A stretch of 64,000 bases of DNA. Source: CAZYJR01 sp964647905 (lineage in GTDB: Bacteria; Desulfobacterota; DSM-4660; Desulfatiglandales; HGW-15). The number at the start of each line of letters is the position of its first letter. Within the stretch, counting starts at the first letter, position 1. The stretch lies in the NCBI GenBank assembly GCA_964647905.1, contig CAZYJR010000004.1:1-64000 (forward strand). The letters are read 5' to 3'. The translations under genes were made by a program, and so were the position numbers. This document shows positions 7,989 to 16,098 of this stretch, in pieces. The notes beneath the pieces are model-generated. The model was not told where the DNA came from, did not search any database, and worked only from the letters and a program-made list of their open reading frames with translations.

Positions 7989-9091
7989 ACGGCAAGCGGC
8001 GGATCCGGGTCCTTTTCGTGCTCTCCGATCTGGAGGCGGGCGGAGCGCAGCGGGTGATCCTGACCGTGGTCAGGCATCTGAGCCGCCGCGCCTTCGCCCC
8101 GCACCTGGCGGTCGGAAGGGCCTCCGGACCGCTCCATCGGGAAATCCCGGAGGACGTCCCGGTCCACAGGCTCCCGGGAGAGAGGGTGAGATACGCCGTC
8201 CCGGGGCTTGTCAGGTTGACCAGGCGCATAAGGCCGAAGGCGGTGCTCTCCACCTTGGGCCACCTGAACCTGGCGCTCCTGGCGGCAAGGAGGCTGCTGC
8301 CCCCGGGTACGAGGCTCTTGGTGAGGGAGGCAAACACGCCCAGTGCTCGGCTCATGCAAACCTATCGCCCCGGTCTTTACCGGTGGGCTTATAGGAGGCT
8401 CTACCCGCTTGCCGACCGGGTGATATGCAACTCGGCCTTTATGAGGGCGGATCTGGCGGACCGATTCTCGGTACCAGGTGAAAAGATCGCGGTGATACCC
8501 AACCCGGTGGACCGCGAGCGCATACGCCTGAGGCTGGAGGGGCGAGGGGATCCGTATGAGGGGGGCGGAGTGAGGCTTGTCTCGGTGGGGAGGCTCAACC
8601 GGCAGAAGGGCTATGACCTGCTGCTGGCCGCAATGCACGGGGCCGTGAATGAGGCCCCCGGGCTCAGACTGACCCTGGTGGGTGACGGGGAGGAGAGGGG
8701 GGAGCTCGAGGCCCTGGTGAGACGACTGGGGCTGGGGGATTCTGTCGCCTTTGCCGGGCACAGGGAGAACCCCTATCCCTTCATGGCATATGCGGACCTC
8801 TTTGTCTCCTCGTCCAGGTTCGAGGGGTCCCCCAATGCGGTTCTGGAGGCCTTGGCCTGCGGCACGCCGGTGCTGGCCTTCGACTGCCCGGGAGGGACCG
8901 GGGAGATAATCGGCGAGGGGCTGAACGGCTGGCTCGTGCCGGCGGAGGACACCGAGGCCATGGCGGCCGGGCTGATCGAGATAGCGGGGAGGAGGGCCTG
9001 GGAGGCCATGGACGCAGAGAGGCTGCTGCCCGGGGCCTATGAGTGCGCCGGCGCTGTCAGTGCGTACGAGGCGCTCCTTGGGGAGGGCTGA
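7895..9091 (+). CDS. GT4 family glycosyltransferase
   Basis: A GT-B protein of up to 398 residues. The first beta strand and glycine-rich loop (VLFVLSDLEAGGAQRVIL) lies near residue 38. The C-terminal donor domain has the family's E-x7-E motif in SSRFEGSPNAVLEALACG. The start is unsettled: TTG at 7895 gives a 94-base overlap with the methyltransferase and about 30 extra N-terminal residues. Starting nearer the core would need ATA at 7985. The last residues are followed within 5 bases by the next GT4 gene. Confidence 0.85.
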   Translation: MGFFGGPGGPLEAARAVFGLPPVRGAGEGVIDGKRRIRVLFVLSDLEAGGAQRVILTVVRHLSRRAFAPHLAVGRASGPLHREIPEDVPVHRLPGERVRYAVPGLVRLTRRIRPKAVLSTLGHLNLALLAARRLLPPGTRLLVREANTPSARLMQTYRPGLYRWAYRRLYPLADRVICNSAFMRADLADRFSVPGEKIAVIPNPVDRERIRLRLEGRGDPYEGGGVRLVSVGRLNRQKGYDLLLAAMHGAVNEAPGLRLTLVGDGEERGELEALVRRLGLGDSVAFAGHRENPYPFMAYADLFVSSSRFEGSPNAVLEALACGTPVLAFDCPGGTGEIIGEGLNGWLVPAEDTEAMAAGLIEIAGRRAWEAMDAERLLPGAYECAGAVSAYEALLGEG

Positions 9092-9095
9092 AGGA

Positions 9096-10262
9096 GTGAG
9101 CACCGGACCGATCAGGGTCCTCCATTTGATAACCGAGCTCAACACGGGCGGGGCCGAGCAGATGCTGGGGAAGCTCGTCGCCCGCATGGACAGGGATCGT
9201 TTCAGGTGCGTGGTGGCCTCCATGACCGACCGGGGGGCGGTGGGCGCGAAGATCGCCGAGGCCGGGGTGCCGGTCCGCGAGTTGGGAATGGGCTTGGGAA
9301 GGCCTACCCCGGGCGGCGCCGGCAGGCTCTATCGCCTGTTGAGAAGGGAGCCCTTTCATATAGTCCAGACATGGCTCTATCATGCGGATCTCCTGGGACT
9401 GCTGGCGGGCAAGACGGCCGGCGCGGGCAAGGTGGTGTGGGGAATTCGGTGCTCGGACATGAGACTCGGAGAGTATCGCCCCCTCACCGCCCTTACCGTG
9501 AGGCTGTGCAGCCTGCTCTCGCCTCTTGCCGACGCCATAGTGGTGAATTCCAGGGAAGGGGCCAGGATACATCGAGCTCGAGGCTACAGGACCGGACGTA
9601 TGCACCTGATACCGAACGGCTTCGATACGGAGCTCTTCAGGCCCGACCCGGAAGCCGGCCCGAGGCTCAGGGAGGAGCTGGGTATCCCCATGGACTCGGT
9701 CCTGGTGGGGCTGATCGCCAGGTACGACCCCATGAAGGACCAGGCCATGTTCTTGAGGGCGGCGGGCATCGTGGGAAAAGATTACCCCGGGGTCCACTTC
9801 GTCATGGCCGGGCGCGGAGTGGTATGGGAGAACAGGGCCCTGGCCGGAGCCGTGCCCGGGGGACTGCGCGGCAGGGTGCACCTCCTCGGGCAGAGGGACG
9901 ATATCCCGATGATCACGGCGGGGCTGGACATCGCCTCGTCTTCTTCGGCCTTCGGGGAGGGATTCTCCAACACCATAGGCGAGGCCATGTCCTGTGGCGT
10001 GCCTTGCGTGGCCACAGGGGTGGGGGATGCGGCCGATGTGGTAGGGGATACGGGCATTGTGGTGCGGGCGGGAGACAGCAAGGCGCTCGCCGGGGGCTTG
10101 CGCAGGCTGCTGGAAATGGGCCCCGAGGGGCGGGGGGATCTGGGGGCCCGGGCGCGGGATCGGATCCGGCGGGAGTTCGAAATCGGCGGCGTGGTGCGCC
10201 GGTTTGAGGACCTTTATGAGAGGCTGATGGGTCATGGCCGGGGATATAGCAAGAAGGCTTGA
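9096..10262 (+). CDS. GT4 family glycosyltransferase
   Basis: A 388-residue GT-B transferase. It opens with RVLHLITELNTGGAEQML, the acceptor-domain beta strand and loop. The donor site motif is in FGEGFSNTIGEAMSCGVP. The GTG at 9096 is chosen because GGGAGG lies 9 bases upstream; an in-frame start at 9039 would overlap the previous gene. Its 3' end overlaps the MntA-HepT-like gene by 29 bases. It is one of three GT4 enzymes in this locus, presumably adding successive sugars of the repeat unit. Confidence 0.9.
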   Translation: MSTGPIRVLHLITELNTGGAEQMLGKLVARMDRDRFRCVVASMTDRGAVGAKIAEAGVPVRELGMGLGRPTPGGAGRLYRLLRREPFHIVQTWLYHADLLGLLAGKTAGAGKVVWGIRCSDMRLGEYRPLTALTVRLCSLLSPLADAIVVNSREGARIHRARGYRTGRMHLIPNGFDTELFRPDPEAGPRLREELGIPMDSVLVGLIARYDPMKDQAMFLRAAGIVGKDYPGVHFVMAGRGVVWENRALAGAVPGGLRGRVHLLGQRDDIPMITAGLDIASSSSAFGEGFSNTIGEAMSCGVPCVATGVGDAADVVGDTGIVVRAGDSKALAGGLRRLLEMGPEGRGDLGARARDRIRREFEIGGVVRRFEDLYERLMGHGRGYSKKA

Positions 10263-10854
10263 AGAGATATGCCGGAGCTACGGCGTCGCAGACCTCTACG
10301 TATTCGGGAGCAGGGCCGGGGAGGTCGAAGATCTCGTGAGCGGGGGGCGCGTATCGCTGGAGCCCTCCGGCTCGGATGTGGACATAGGCGTGCTGCCGGC
10401 GGAGCGGGCGGAATGGGGGCCGGAGAGGCGGGTAAGGCTTTCCATGGAGTTGGAGGACCTCTTCCAAGTGGATAGAGTGGACCTGGTGCTCCTGCCCCAG
10501 GCCGAGCCCTACCTTGCATTGGATGTCATTCGAGGAGGGCTGCTCTACACCGAGGACGCGGACCGGCAGGCAAGGTACGAGCTCTATGTGCTTAGAAGGG
10601 CGGGGGACTTGATGCCCTTCAAAAAGGAAAGAATGCGGAGCCTTCACGCCGAGGGTGTGCTTACGCAGGACCAGGCGGAGCTTTTTCGCATGATCGCGGG
10701 CTATAGAAACCGGATGGTGCACTTTTATCACGAGGTGACCGACAAGGAGCTCTACCGTCTGTCCACAGGGAACCTGGGGGATCTTGAGCTGTTATTGGAA
10801 GCCCTGGTGGGCTGGCTGCGAGCCCATCCTGAGAAGCTGGACCGGCGGATCTGA
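10234..10854 (+). CDS. single-chain MntA-type nucleotidyltransferase fused to a truncated HepT
   Basis: A 206-residue protein. Residues 1-130 are a minimal nucleotidyltransferase: G25-S26-R27-A, then S47-D48-V-D50, with the third carboxylate D83 in RVDLVLL. From about residue 136 to the end the sequence resembles the C-terminal half of HepT (DUF86), with the HEPN motif R158-x4-H163-x-Y165. In known MntA/HepT modules these are two proteins: MntA AMPylates the tyrosine of the HepT motif. Here the N-terminal half of HepT seems to be missing and the rest is fused in frame. It overlaps the upstream GT4 gene by 29 bases. Confidence 0.85.
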   Translation: MAGDIARRLEEICRSYGVADLYVFGSRAGEVEDLVSGGRVSLEPSGSDVDIGVLPAERAEWGPERRVRLSMELEDLFQVDRVDLVLLPQAEPYLALDVIRGGLLYTEDADRQARYELYVLRRAGDLMPFKKERMRSLHAEGVLTQDQAELFRMIAGYRNRMVHFYHEVTDKELYRLSTGNLGDLELLLEALVGWLRAHPEKLDRRI

Positions 10855-10885
10855 TGTTTATCCGGTCCCCGGAGGGTGTGGTCAT

Positions 10886-11704
10886 TTGACCGCCGGACTG
10901 ATCATAACCACCTACAATTGGCCCGAGGCCCTGGGAGCGGTGTTGAGGTCCGTGGTCCGGCAGACCAGGGCGCCCGACATGGTGGCGGTGGCCGATGACG
11001 GGTCCGGTCCGGAGACGGCCGAGGCGGTGGAGAGGGCGCTCGGGTGGTCGGGTCTTTCGTGGATCCACGTGAGGCAGGAGGACAGGGGAATCCGGCAGGC
11101 CAGGGTGAAGAACCTCGCGGTCAAGAATACGGTTGCCGACTACCTGGTTTTTGTGGATCATGACGTAATGCTCCATCCCCGGTTCCTGGAGGACCACTTG
11201 GCCTTGGCCGGGGAAGGGGCTTTTTTGCAGGGAAAAAGGGCCTTCCTGCCCGAGGGCTACACCCGGGGGGTGTTGGAGGGATCGGTGAAGGGGACGCCCG
11301 GGCCCTTCCTGGCCGGCATGGGGAACCGCAAGAACGCCCTCAGGATCCCTTGGCTGGGAAGGCTCATGGCGAGACCCAAGGGATTTCAGATCGGGCTCAG
11401 GGGGTGCAACCTCTCCATGAGGCGGGAGGACTTCCTGCGGGTGGACGGATACGACGAGACTTTTGACGCGGCCTGGGGCAGGGAGGACTCGGACATCTGC
11501 TACAGGCTTTTCAACACGGGGGTTGAGTGCCGCAACCTGTGGTTCACCGGGCTCCAGTACCACCTGTATCATCCGGTCAGGAAGAACAGTGGGCGGGACC
11601 TCCTGGACGAGGAGCTCGACCGGGTCCTGGCCGAGCGCAGGATGAGGGCGGTCAAGGGGTTCTCCTCGCTCTCGGCCGAGGGGGGCGTGATCCAGGGATC
11701 GTGA
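10886..11704 (+). CDS. GT2 family glycosyltransferase
   Basis: A 272-residue GT-A enzyme. It begins LIITTYNWPEAL, with metal/nucleotide ligands in VAVADDGSG and VDHDV. The C-terminal acceptor region has the galactosyltransferase-type GCNLSMRREDF and GREDSD signatures. The TTG at 10886 has GGAGG 10 bases upstream. It is likely cytosolic and adds a sugar to the lipid-linked repeat unit. The gene follows the MntA-HepT-like insertion and ends 17 bases before the carbamoyltransferase. Confidence 0.88.
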   Translation: MTAGLIITTYNWPEALGAVLRSVVRQTRAPDMVAVADDGSGPETAEAVERALGWSGLSWIHVRQEDRGIRQARVKNLAVKNTVADYLVFVDHDVMLHPRFLEDHLALAGEGAFLQGKRAFLPEGYTRGVLEGSVKGTPGPFLAGMGNRKNALRIPWLGRLMARPKGFQIGLRGCNLSMRREDFLRVDGYDETFDAAWGREDSDICYRLFNTGVECRNLWFTGLQYHLYHPVRKNSGRDLLDEELDRVLAERRMRAVKGFSSLSAEGGVIQGS

Positions 11705-11721
11705 AGGCAAGATAATATCGC

Positions 11722-13536
11722 ATGCATATTTTAGGGATATCCTGCTTTTATCATGACAGCGCCGCGTGCATCCTGAGGGACGGGTCCATCGTGGCCGCGG
11801 CCCAGGAGGAGCGCTTCACACGGAAGAAACACGACCCGCGCTTCCCGTCGAACGCGGTGGAGTACTGCCTGGAGGAGGCGGGAATCGAGGCGGACGAGCT
11901 GGACTACGCGGTCTTCTACGACAAGCCGCTGCCGACCTTCGAGCGGTTGCTGCTGAGCTACTTGAGCGTGGCGCCCAAGGGGCTCCGTTCCTGGCTCAAG
12001 GCCATGCCCCTTTGGCTGGGAAGGAAGCTCCACGTGCCCAAGGTGGTTCGGAAGGAGACAGGCTACGAGGGAGACTTACTTTTCACCGAGCACCACGAGG
12101 CCCACGCGGCCTCGGCCTTCTATCCCTCGCCTTTCGAGGAGGCGGCCATACTCACCATGGACGGGGTGGGGGAGTGGGCCACTGCGAGTTACGGAGAGGG
12201 CCGCGGAAACGAGATCCTGCTCCGAAAGGAGCTCCACTTCCCGGACTCCCTGGGGCTCCTGTACTCGGCCTTCACCTACTTCACCGGCTTCAGGGTGAAC
12301 AGCGGGGAGTACAAGCTCATGGGGCTCGCCCCCTACGGGCGGCCGATCTACAAGGACGTGATCCTCGAGGAGGTCGTGGACCTCAAGGAGGACGGATCCC
12401 TGCGGCTGAACCTGGATTATTTCGATTTCCTGGGCGGGCTGCGGATGACCAACAAGAGGTTCGACCGGCTCTTCGGGGGGCCGCCGAGAAAGCCCGAGAC
12501 CGAGATCACGCAGCGGGAGATGGACGTCGCGGCCAGCGTCCAGTCGGTCACCGAGGAGGCGGTGCTCCGAATGATGCGGCACGTCCACAGCGAGACCGGC
12601 AGGCGTTATCTCTGCCTTGCAGGCGGGGTGGCCCTCAACTGCGTGGCAAACGGCCGCATCCTGAGGGAGGGGCCGTTCGAGGACGTCTGGATCCAGCCGG
12701 CCGCAGGGGATGCCGGCGGGGCCCTGGGTGCGGCCCTGTCCGTGTGGTATCGGTTTCTGGGAAACCCACGGCGGGTAGTGCCGGGATTTGACGCCCAGCA
12801 GGGCTCTTACCTCGGCCCGGCATTCGCCCCGGACAAGATCAGGGACTTCCTGGACGTCAAAGGATATCGCTACCACAGGCTCGAGGGGGCCGAGAGGAGC
12901 AGGATGATCGCCCAGCAGATAGCCGCGGGCAGGATAGTGGGATACATGGCCGGGAGAATGGAGTTCGGGCCCAGGGCCCTGGGGGCCAGGAGCATTCTGG
13001 GGGACCCGCGCAGGGAGGAGACCCAGAGCGTAATGAATCTCAAGATCAAGTACAGGGAGTCCTTTCGGCCCTTCGCGCCCGCCGTGTTGGAGGAGAGGGT
13101 GTCGGATTACTTCGAGCTGGACCGGCCCAGCCCCTACATGCTCCTGGTGGCCGCGGTAAAGGAGGAGCGCAGGCTCCCTCAACCCGGGGACGACGGCCGG
13201 ACCATACTGGAGAGGCTCAAGACCAAGCGAAGCGACATACCCGCGGTCACCCACTTGGACTACTCGGCCAGGATCCAGACCGTGAGCCGCGAGGTTAATC
13301 CCGGGTTCCATGATGTCATCCGGGCATTCGAGGATCTGACCGGATGCCCCGTGGTGGTCAACACCAGCTTCAACGTGAGGGGCGAGCCCATAGTCTGCAC
13401 CCCCGAGGATGCATATCGATGCTTCATGCGCACCGAGATGGACGTCCTGGTCATGGAGGACTGCATACTCTTCAAGGAGGAGCAGCCCCGCCTGGAGCAG
13501 GGCAGGGAGCGGCGCAAGGACCTGGTTCTTGATTGA
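11722..13536 (+). CDS. NodU/CmcH-type O-carbamoyltransferase
   Basis: A 604-residue cytosolic enzyme. The N-terminal Kae1-like ASKHA half starts with the family's ILGISCFYHDSAACIL and has the metal-binding EHHEAH (H124, H125, H128). The C-terminal half contains EFGPRALGARSIL and the TSFNVRGEPIV segment of the carbamoyltransferase C domain. It moves a carbamoyl group from carbamoyl phosphate, via a carbamoyl-adenylate, to a sugar hydroxyl. In many polysaccharide loci such genes are followed by SxtJ and DUF5989 genes; both are here, but a toxin-antitoxin pair lies between. Confidence 0.94.
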   Translation: MHILGISCFYHDSAACILRDGSIVAAAQEERFTRKKHDPRFPSNAVEYCLEEAGIEADELDYAVFYDKPLPTFERLLLSYLSVAPKGLRSWLKAMPLWLGRKLHVPKVVRKETGYEGDLLFTEHHEAHAASAFYPSPFEEAAILTMDGVGEWATASYGEGRGNEILLRKELHFPDSLGLLYSAFTYFTGFRVNSGEYKLMGLAPYGRPIYKDVILEEVVDLKEDGSLRLNLDYFDFLGGLRMTNKRFDRLFGGPPRKPETEITQREMDVAASVQSVTEEAVLRMMRHVHSETGRRYLCLAGGVALNCVANGRILREGPFEDVWIQPAAGDAGGALGAALSVWYRFLGNPRRVVPGFDAQQGSYLGPAFAPDKIRDFLDVKGYRYHRLEGAERSRMIAQQIAAGRIVGYMAGRMEFGPRALGARSILGDPRREETQSVMNLKIKYRESFRPFAPAVLEERVSDYFELDRPSPYMLLVAAVKEERRLPQPGDDGRTILERLKTKRSDIPAVTHLDYSARIQTVSREVNPGFHDVIRAFEDLTGCPVVVNTSFNVRGEPIVCTPEDAYRCFMRTEMDVLVMEDCILFKEEQPRLEQGRERRKDLVLD

Positions 13537-13608
13537 CTCGGACTCGCCTGATCTGTCAAAATGGAGCCGTATTAAATTCTCATAAACAAGCCACGGAGGG
13601 TCGGATAC

Positions 13609-13821
13609 ATGACCAGCCCGGACCACATACTCAGGGAGGCCTTGGCGCTCAAACCGGCCGAGAAGGCCGACTTGATAGACAAGCTCCTTCAAAGCCTTGA
13701 TAAGCCTGATAGCACCATCGATGCCTTGTGGGCCGAGGAGGCGGAGCGGAGGATCGAGGCGTACGAGGAAGGAAGGCTCAAAGCTGTGGACTTGGAGCAG
13801 GTCCTGGCTAAGTATAGGTAA
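13609..13821 (+). CDS. addiction-module antitoxin (PF09720 family)
   Basis: A 70-residue protein with the family pattern LREALALKPAEKADLIDKLL followed by a short loop and W..E...R...YEEG. Members bind and neutralise ParE/RelE toxins. GGAGG stands about 10 bases before the ATG. The toxin gene starts 3 bases after its stop. It separates the carbamoyltransferase from its usual SxtJ and DUF5989 companions. Confidence 0.9.
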   Translation: MTSPDHILREALALKPAEKADLIDKLLQSLDKPDSTIDALWAEEAERRIEAYEEGRLKAVDLEQVLAKYR

Positions 13822-13824
13822 TAA

Positions 13825-14139
13825 ATGCGTATCCGATTCCTTGAAGCGGCACAAGCGGAATTGGATGATGCTATCGAATATTATGATTATGAAGTGCAAG
13901 GCTTGGGGAGGGTGTTTCTCCAAGAAGTACTGCAAGCACTTCAAAGGATTGATGATTTTCCCGATGCCTGGCCTCCTTGTTCCAGTAAGACAAGAAGATG
14001 TATGGTCAGGCGGTTCCCCTATGCCGTGATTTACCAGGTAAGGACCAGCGAAATTCTTATTGTAGCCGTTGCAAATTTGCACAGAAAGCCGGATTACTGG
14101 GTGGATCGAGTATCCGGAGTAAAGTCTCCAACGAAATGA
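13825..14139 (+). CDS. ParE/RelE-superfamily toxin
   Basis: A 104-residue protein with the RelE/ParE plan: an N-terminal helical hairpin (A..ELDDAIEYYD) and a C-terminal beta sheet with RRFPYAVIYQV and the late H-R-K-P-D-Y-W. It is probably the partner of the PF09720 antitoxin just upstream, in standard antitoxin-toxin order. The stop overlaps the ATG of the SxtJ gene (ATGA), so the inserted module is translationally linked to the polysaccharide gene that follows. Confidence 0.9.
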   Translation: MRIRFLEAAQAELDDAIEYYDYEVQGLGRVFLQEVLQALQRIDDFPDAWPPCSSKTRRCMVRRFPYAVIYQVRTSEILIVAVANLHRKPDYWVDRVSGVKSPTK

Positions 14140-14549
14140 CGAATCCTGTACTCTTACCTCCCGACCCCCGGAAGGAGATACGAAAGTTCGGTCTGATCGC
14201 GCTGGTGTTCTTCGGGGCGCTCTTCGGCCTGGCGGTTTGGCGCGAGAGGACCGTCCCCTCGGCGGTCTTCGGGGCGTTGGGGATTCTCGGGGTCTTGTTC
14301 CTGGTCCTGCCCGGGCCCATGCGGCCGGTTTACAGTGGATGGCTGAAGGCCGCGAATGCCGTCGCCAATCTGATTACGGCGATCATCTTTACACTGGCCT
14401 ATATTCTGGTGATAACCCCCTCGGCCTGGCTCAAGAGGATCTTCGGCGGCAGGCCGATCAGGTCCCGCCCCGACCCCGGAGCCTCCACCTACTGGGTGGA
14501 GCGGGAAGAGCCGGTCCAGCCAAAGGAACGATTCCACAAGAGGTTCTGA
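14136..14549 (+). CDS. SxtJ-family small membrane protein
   Basis: A 137-residue protein with two N-terminal hydrophobic segments (about residues 18-35 and 39-57) and a third near 68-92. The C-terminal tail is charged and cytoplasmic. Its pattern (RKFGLIALVFF, then LP.GP...) fits the SxtJ family, seen beside NodU-type carbamoyltransferases in saxitoxin and polysaccharide clusters. Function is unknown; a membrane scaffold for the carbamoyltransferase is a guess. The ATG at 14136 overlaps the toxin stop. Confidence 0.82.
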   Translation: MTNPVLLPPDPRKEIRKFGLIALVFFGALFGLAVWRERTVPSAVFGALGILGVLFLVLPGPMRPVYSGWLKAANAVANLITAIIFTLAYILVITPSAWLKRIFGGRPIRSRPDPGASTYWVEREEPVQPKERFHKRF

Positions 14550-14564
14550 CGAGGAGAGCGGGCC

Positions 14565-14723
14565 ATGGCCAAGCAGTCGCTGATCGGGGAGCTCTGGGAG
14601 TTTCTGAAGATGAGGAAGCGGTTTTGGCTCCTCCCGATAGTAGTAATGTTGACATTCCTCGGGTTTCTGGTCTTTCTTACGGAAGGCAGTTCCGTCGCCC
14701 CTTTCATCTATGCATTATTCTGA
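14565..14723 (+). CDS. DUF5989 family small membrane protein
   Basis: A 52-residue protein easily missed because of its size. It has a basic amphipathic N-terminus (IGELWEFLKMRKRFW) followed by one membrane helix (residues about 21-39) and a short tail ending in F-I-Y-A-L-F. This matches the DUF5989 family, whose genes accompany SxtJ and NodU-type carbamoyltransferases. GAGGAGAGCGG precedes the ATG. The start lies 15 bases after the SxtJ stop. Function is not known. Confidence 0.82.
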   Translation: MAKQSLIGELWEFLKMRKRFWLLPIVVMLTFLGFLVFLTEGSSVAPFIYALF

Positions 14724-14792
14724 AATCAAGGCCTTGTTGTATTATACCTTTTTTCAGGCCTATTGAGCAATCATGATGGATCATTGAGAAAC

Positions 14793-16085
14793 ATGGGCCT
14801 TATAGTAGGACCATTGAAGTCCGCGCCTGCCGAATCAGCGGCTTGGAACGACTCTTCCCTTTGGACGCTCTTCCCGGAGGGTGGAGGCGTATCCCGTGCT
14901 GTCTTTCTGCTTGTCTTGCTGGGTTTTCTGGTGCTCCCGATGGGGACAAGCCCTTTTACTATAGCGGAAGTGCTGATATTAGCCATATGGTTGTTTTCAG
15001 GCGAATGTTGGAAGAACAGGAAAAAATACTTGCGAGCAACATGCCTGTGGCCGGTAATGCTTATAATAGCCTTGAAGGGAGTGGGCCTTATTTATAGTCC
15101 CGATCCACAGGGACTGGGGATGAAATTCGCCGAGAAAGCCCACTACTGGCTGCTCCCATTCGCCCTGGCAGGGCTTGGGCTCCATGTAAGGGCCCAGAAA
15201 ACCATAATCTATGCCTTTTTGGCCGGGCTTTCCATAAATGCTTGTGTCGCCTTCCTGCAATTCGGAGGGGTTGTCCCCTTACGGAAAAGCCTCGGTAGTT
15301 ATGGTTATGTGGGGCTTCACGGCGGATACAATACGCTGGGTATGCTGCTTGTCTTGGGCATCCTGATCGGGGCCTTTTTATGGAAGCAAGCCGGGACAAA
15401 AAAAACAAAACATTTGCTTTCTATTATGATAATAGCCTGCTTTTTGCATCTTATTATATTGAGGAGCAGGGGTGCTTATTTTTGTTTTATATTGTTTCTT
15501 CCAATAATTATTTACAATTTATTATATACCAAATCGTTACTGAAAACAGCCGGCATATTTTTGCTTATACTTTCATTGTCTTTTCTGTCTCCTGTCGTGC
15601 AGCAAAGAGTAGGAGAGACCTATGATGAAATACAAGCACGTTTTAATGCAGGCGGAGATATCGGTTGGGGAAAAGAATACTCGGAGAACCTGGATCGGAT
15701 CTACATGTGGCGCTGGGCGATTGAGCTGTTCTTGGATCATCCGATCGTAGGAGTCGGGACCGGCGGGCTTTACAAGGCTACGCTGGCTGCGGGAGGAAGC
15801 GTCGGAATCCCGCATCCTCATAACAACCTCCTCCACATGGCGGTGAGCTACGGGCTGTTTGGCGTTGCCGGCTTCATATGGGTTTTCGGAGTACTTCTAT
15901 ATAACGGATGGAAGTATAGAAGTGAACCGTTAGGGCTTTTTACCTTATGCTCCGGGTTTTTGTTGCTGTTAAACGGTATGACGGAAACCAATCTTCTGGA
16001 CGCGGGAGGTGCTTTTCTGCTGGCTGCAAGTATCGGTATACAGGCAGGGCTGATGCTTTCGAGATCTGAAGAACTCTCCGTATAA
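14793..16085 (+). CDS. O-antigen ligase / polymerase-like membrane protein
   Basis: A polytopic membrane protein (430 residues from ATG 14793; a TTG at 14763 is possible) with about ten to twelve segments. The large periplasmic loop ends in the Wzy_C-type motif HPIVGVGTGG...HPHNNLLHM, which carries the conserved histidines of WaaL/Wzy enzymes. It either ligates the glycan to lipid A-core or polymerises repeats; sequence alone does not decide. Base composition is uneven: 15400-15620 is strikingly AT-rich compared with both ends, suggesting an origin elsewhere. Confidence 0.88.
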   Translation: MGLIVGPLKSAPAESAAWNDSSLWTLFPEGGGVSRAVFLLVLLGFLVLPMGTSPFTIAEVLILAIWLFSGECWKNRKKYLRATCLWPVMLIIALKGVGLIYSPDPQGLGMKFAEKAHYWLLPFALAGLGLHVRAQKTIIYAFLAGLSINACVAFLQFGGVVPLRKSLGSYGYVGLHGGYNTLGMLLVLGILIGAFLWKQAGTKKTKHLLSIMIIACFLHLIILRSRGAYFCFILFLPIIIYNLLYTKSLLKTAGIFLLILSLSFLSPVVQQRVGETYDEIQARFNAGGDIGWGKEYSENLDRIYMWRWAIELFLDHPIVGVGTGGLYKATLAAGGSVGIPHPHNNLLHMAVSYGLFGVAGFIWVFGVLLYNGWKYRSEPLGLFTLCSGFLLLLNGMTETNLLDAGGAFLLAASIGIQAGLMLSRSEELSV

Positions 16086-16098
16086 GTCACATCCGCTT

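Noticed and set aside
13533..13561. Promoter for the PF09720/ParE pair (TTGACT then TCAAAA)
   Set aside because: Spacing is right, but the -10 matches only 3 of 6 bases and the -35 overlaps the carbamoyltransferase stop codon.
12076..14082. 668-codon open frame on the minus strand
   Set aside because: Antisense to the carbamoyltransferase and the toxin-antitoxin pair, both with clear family motifs. Its length reflects high GC, and the translation has no recognisable domain.
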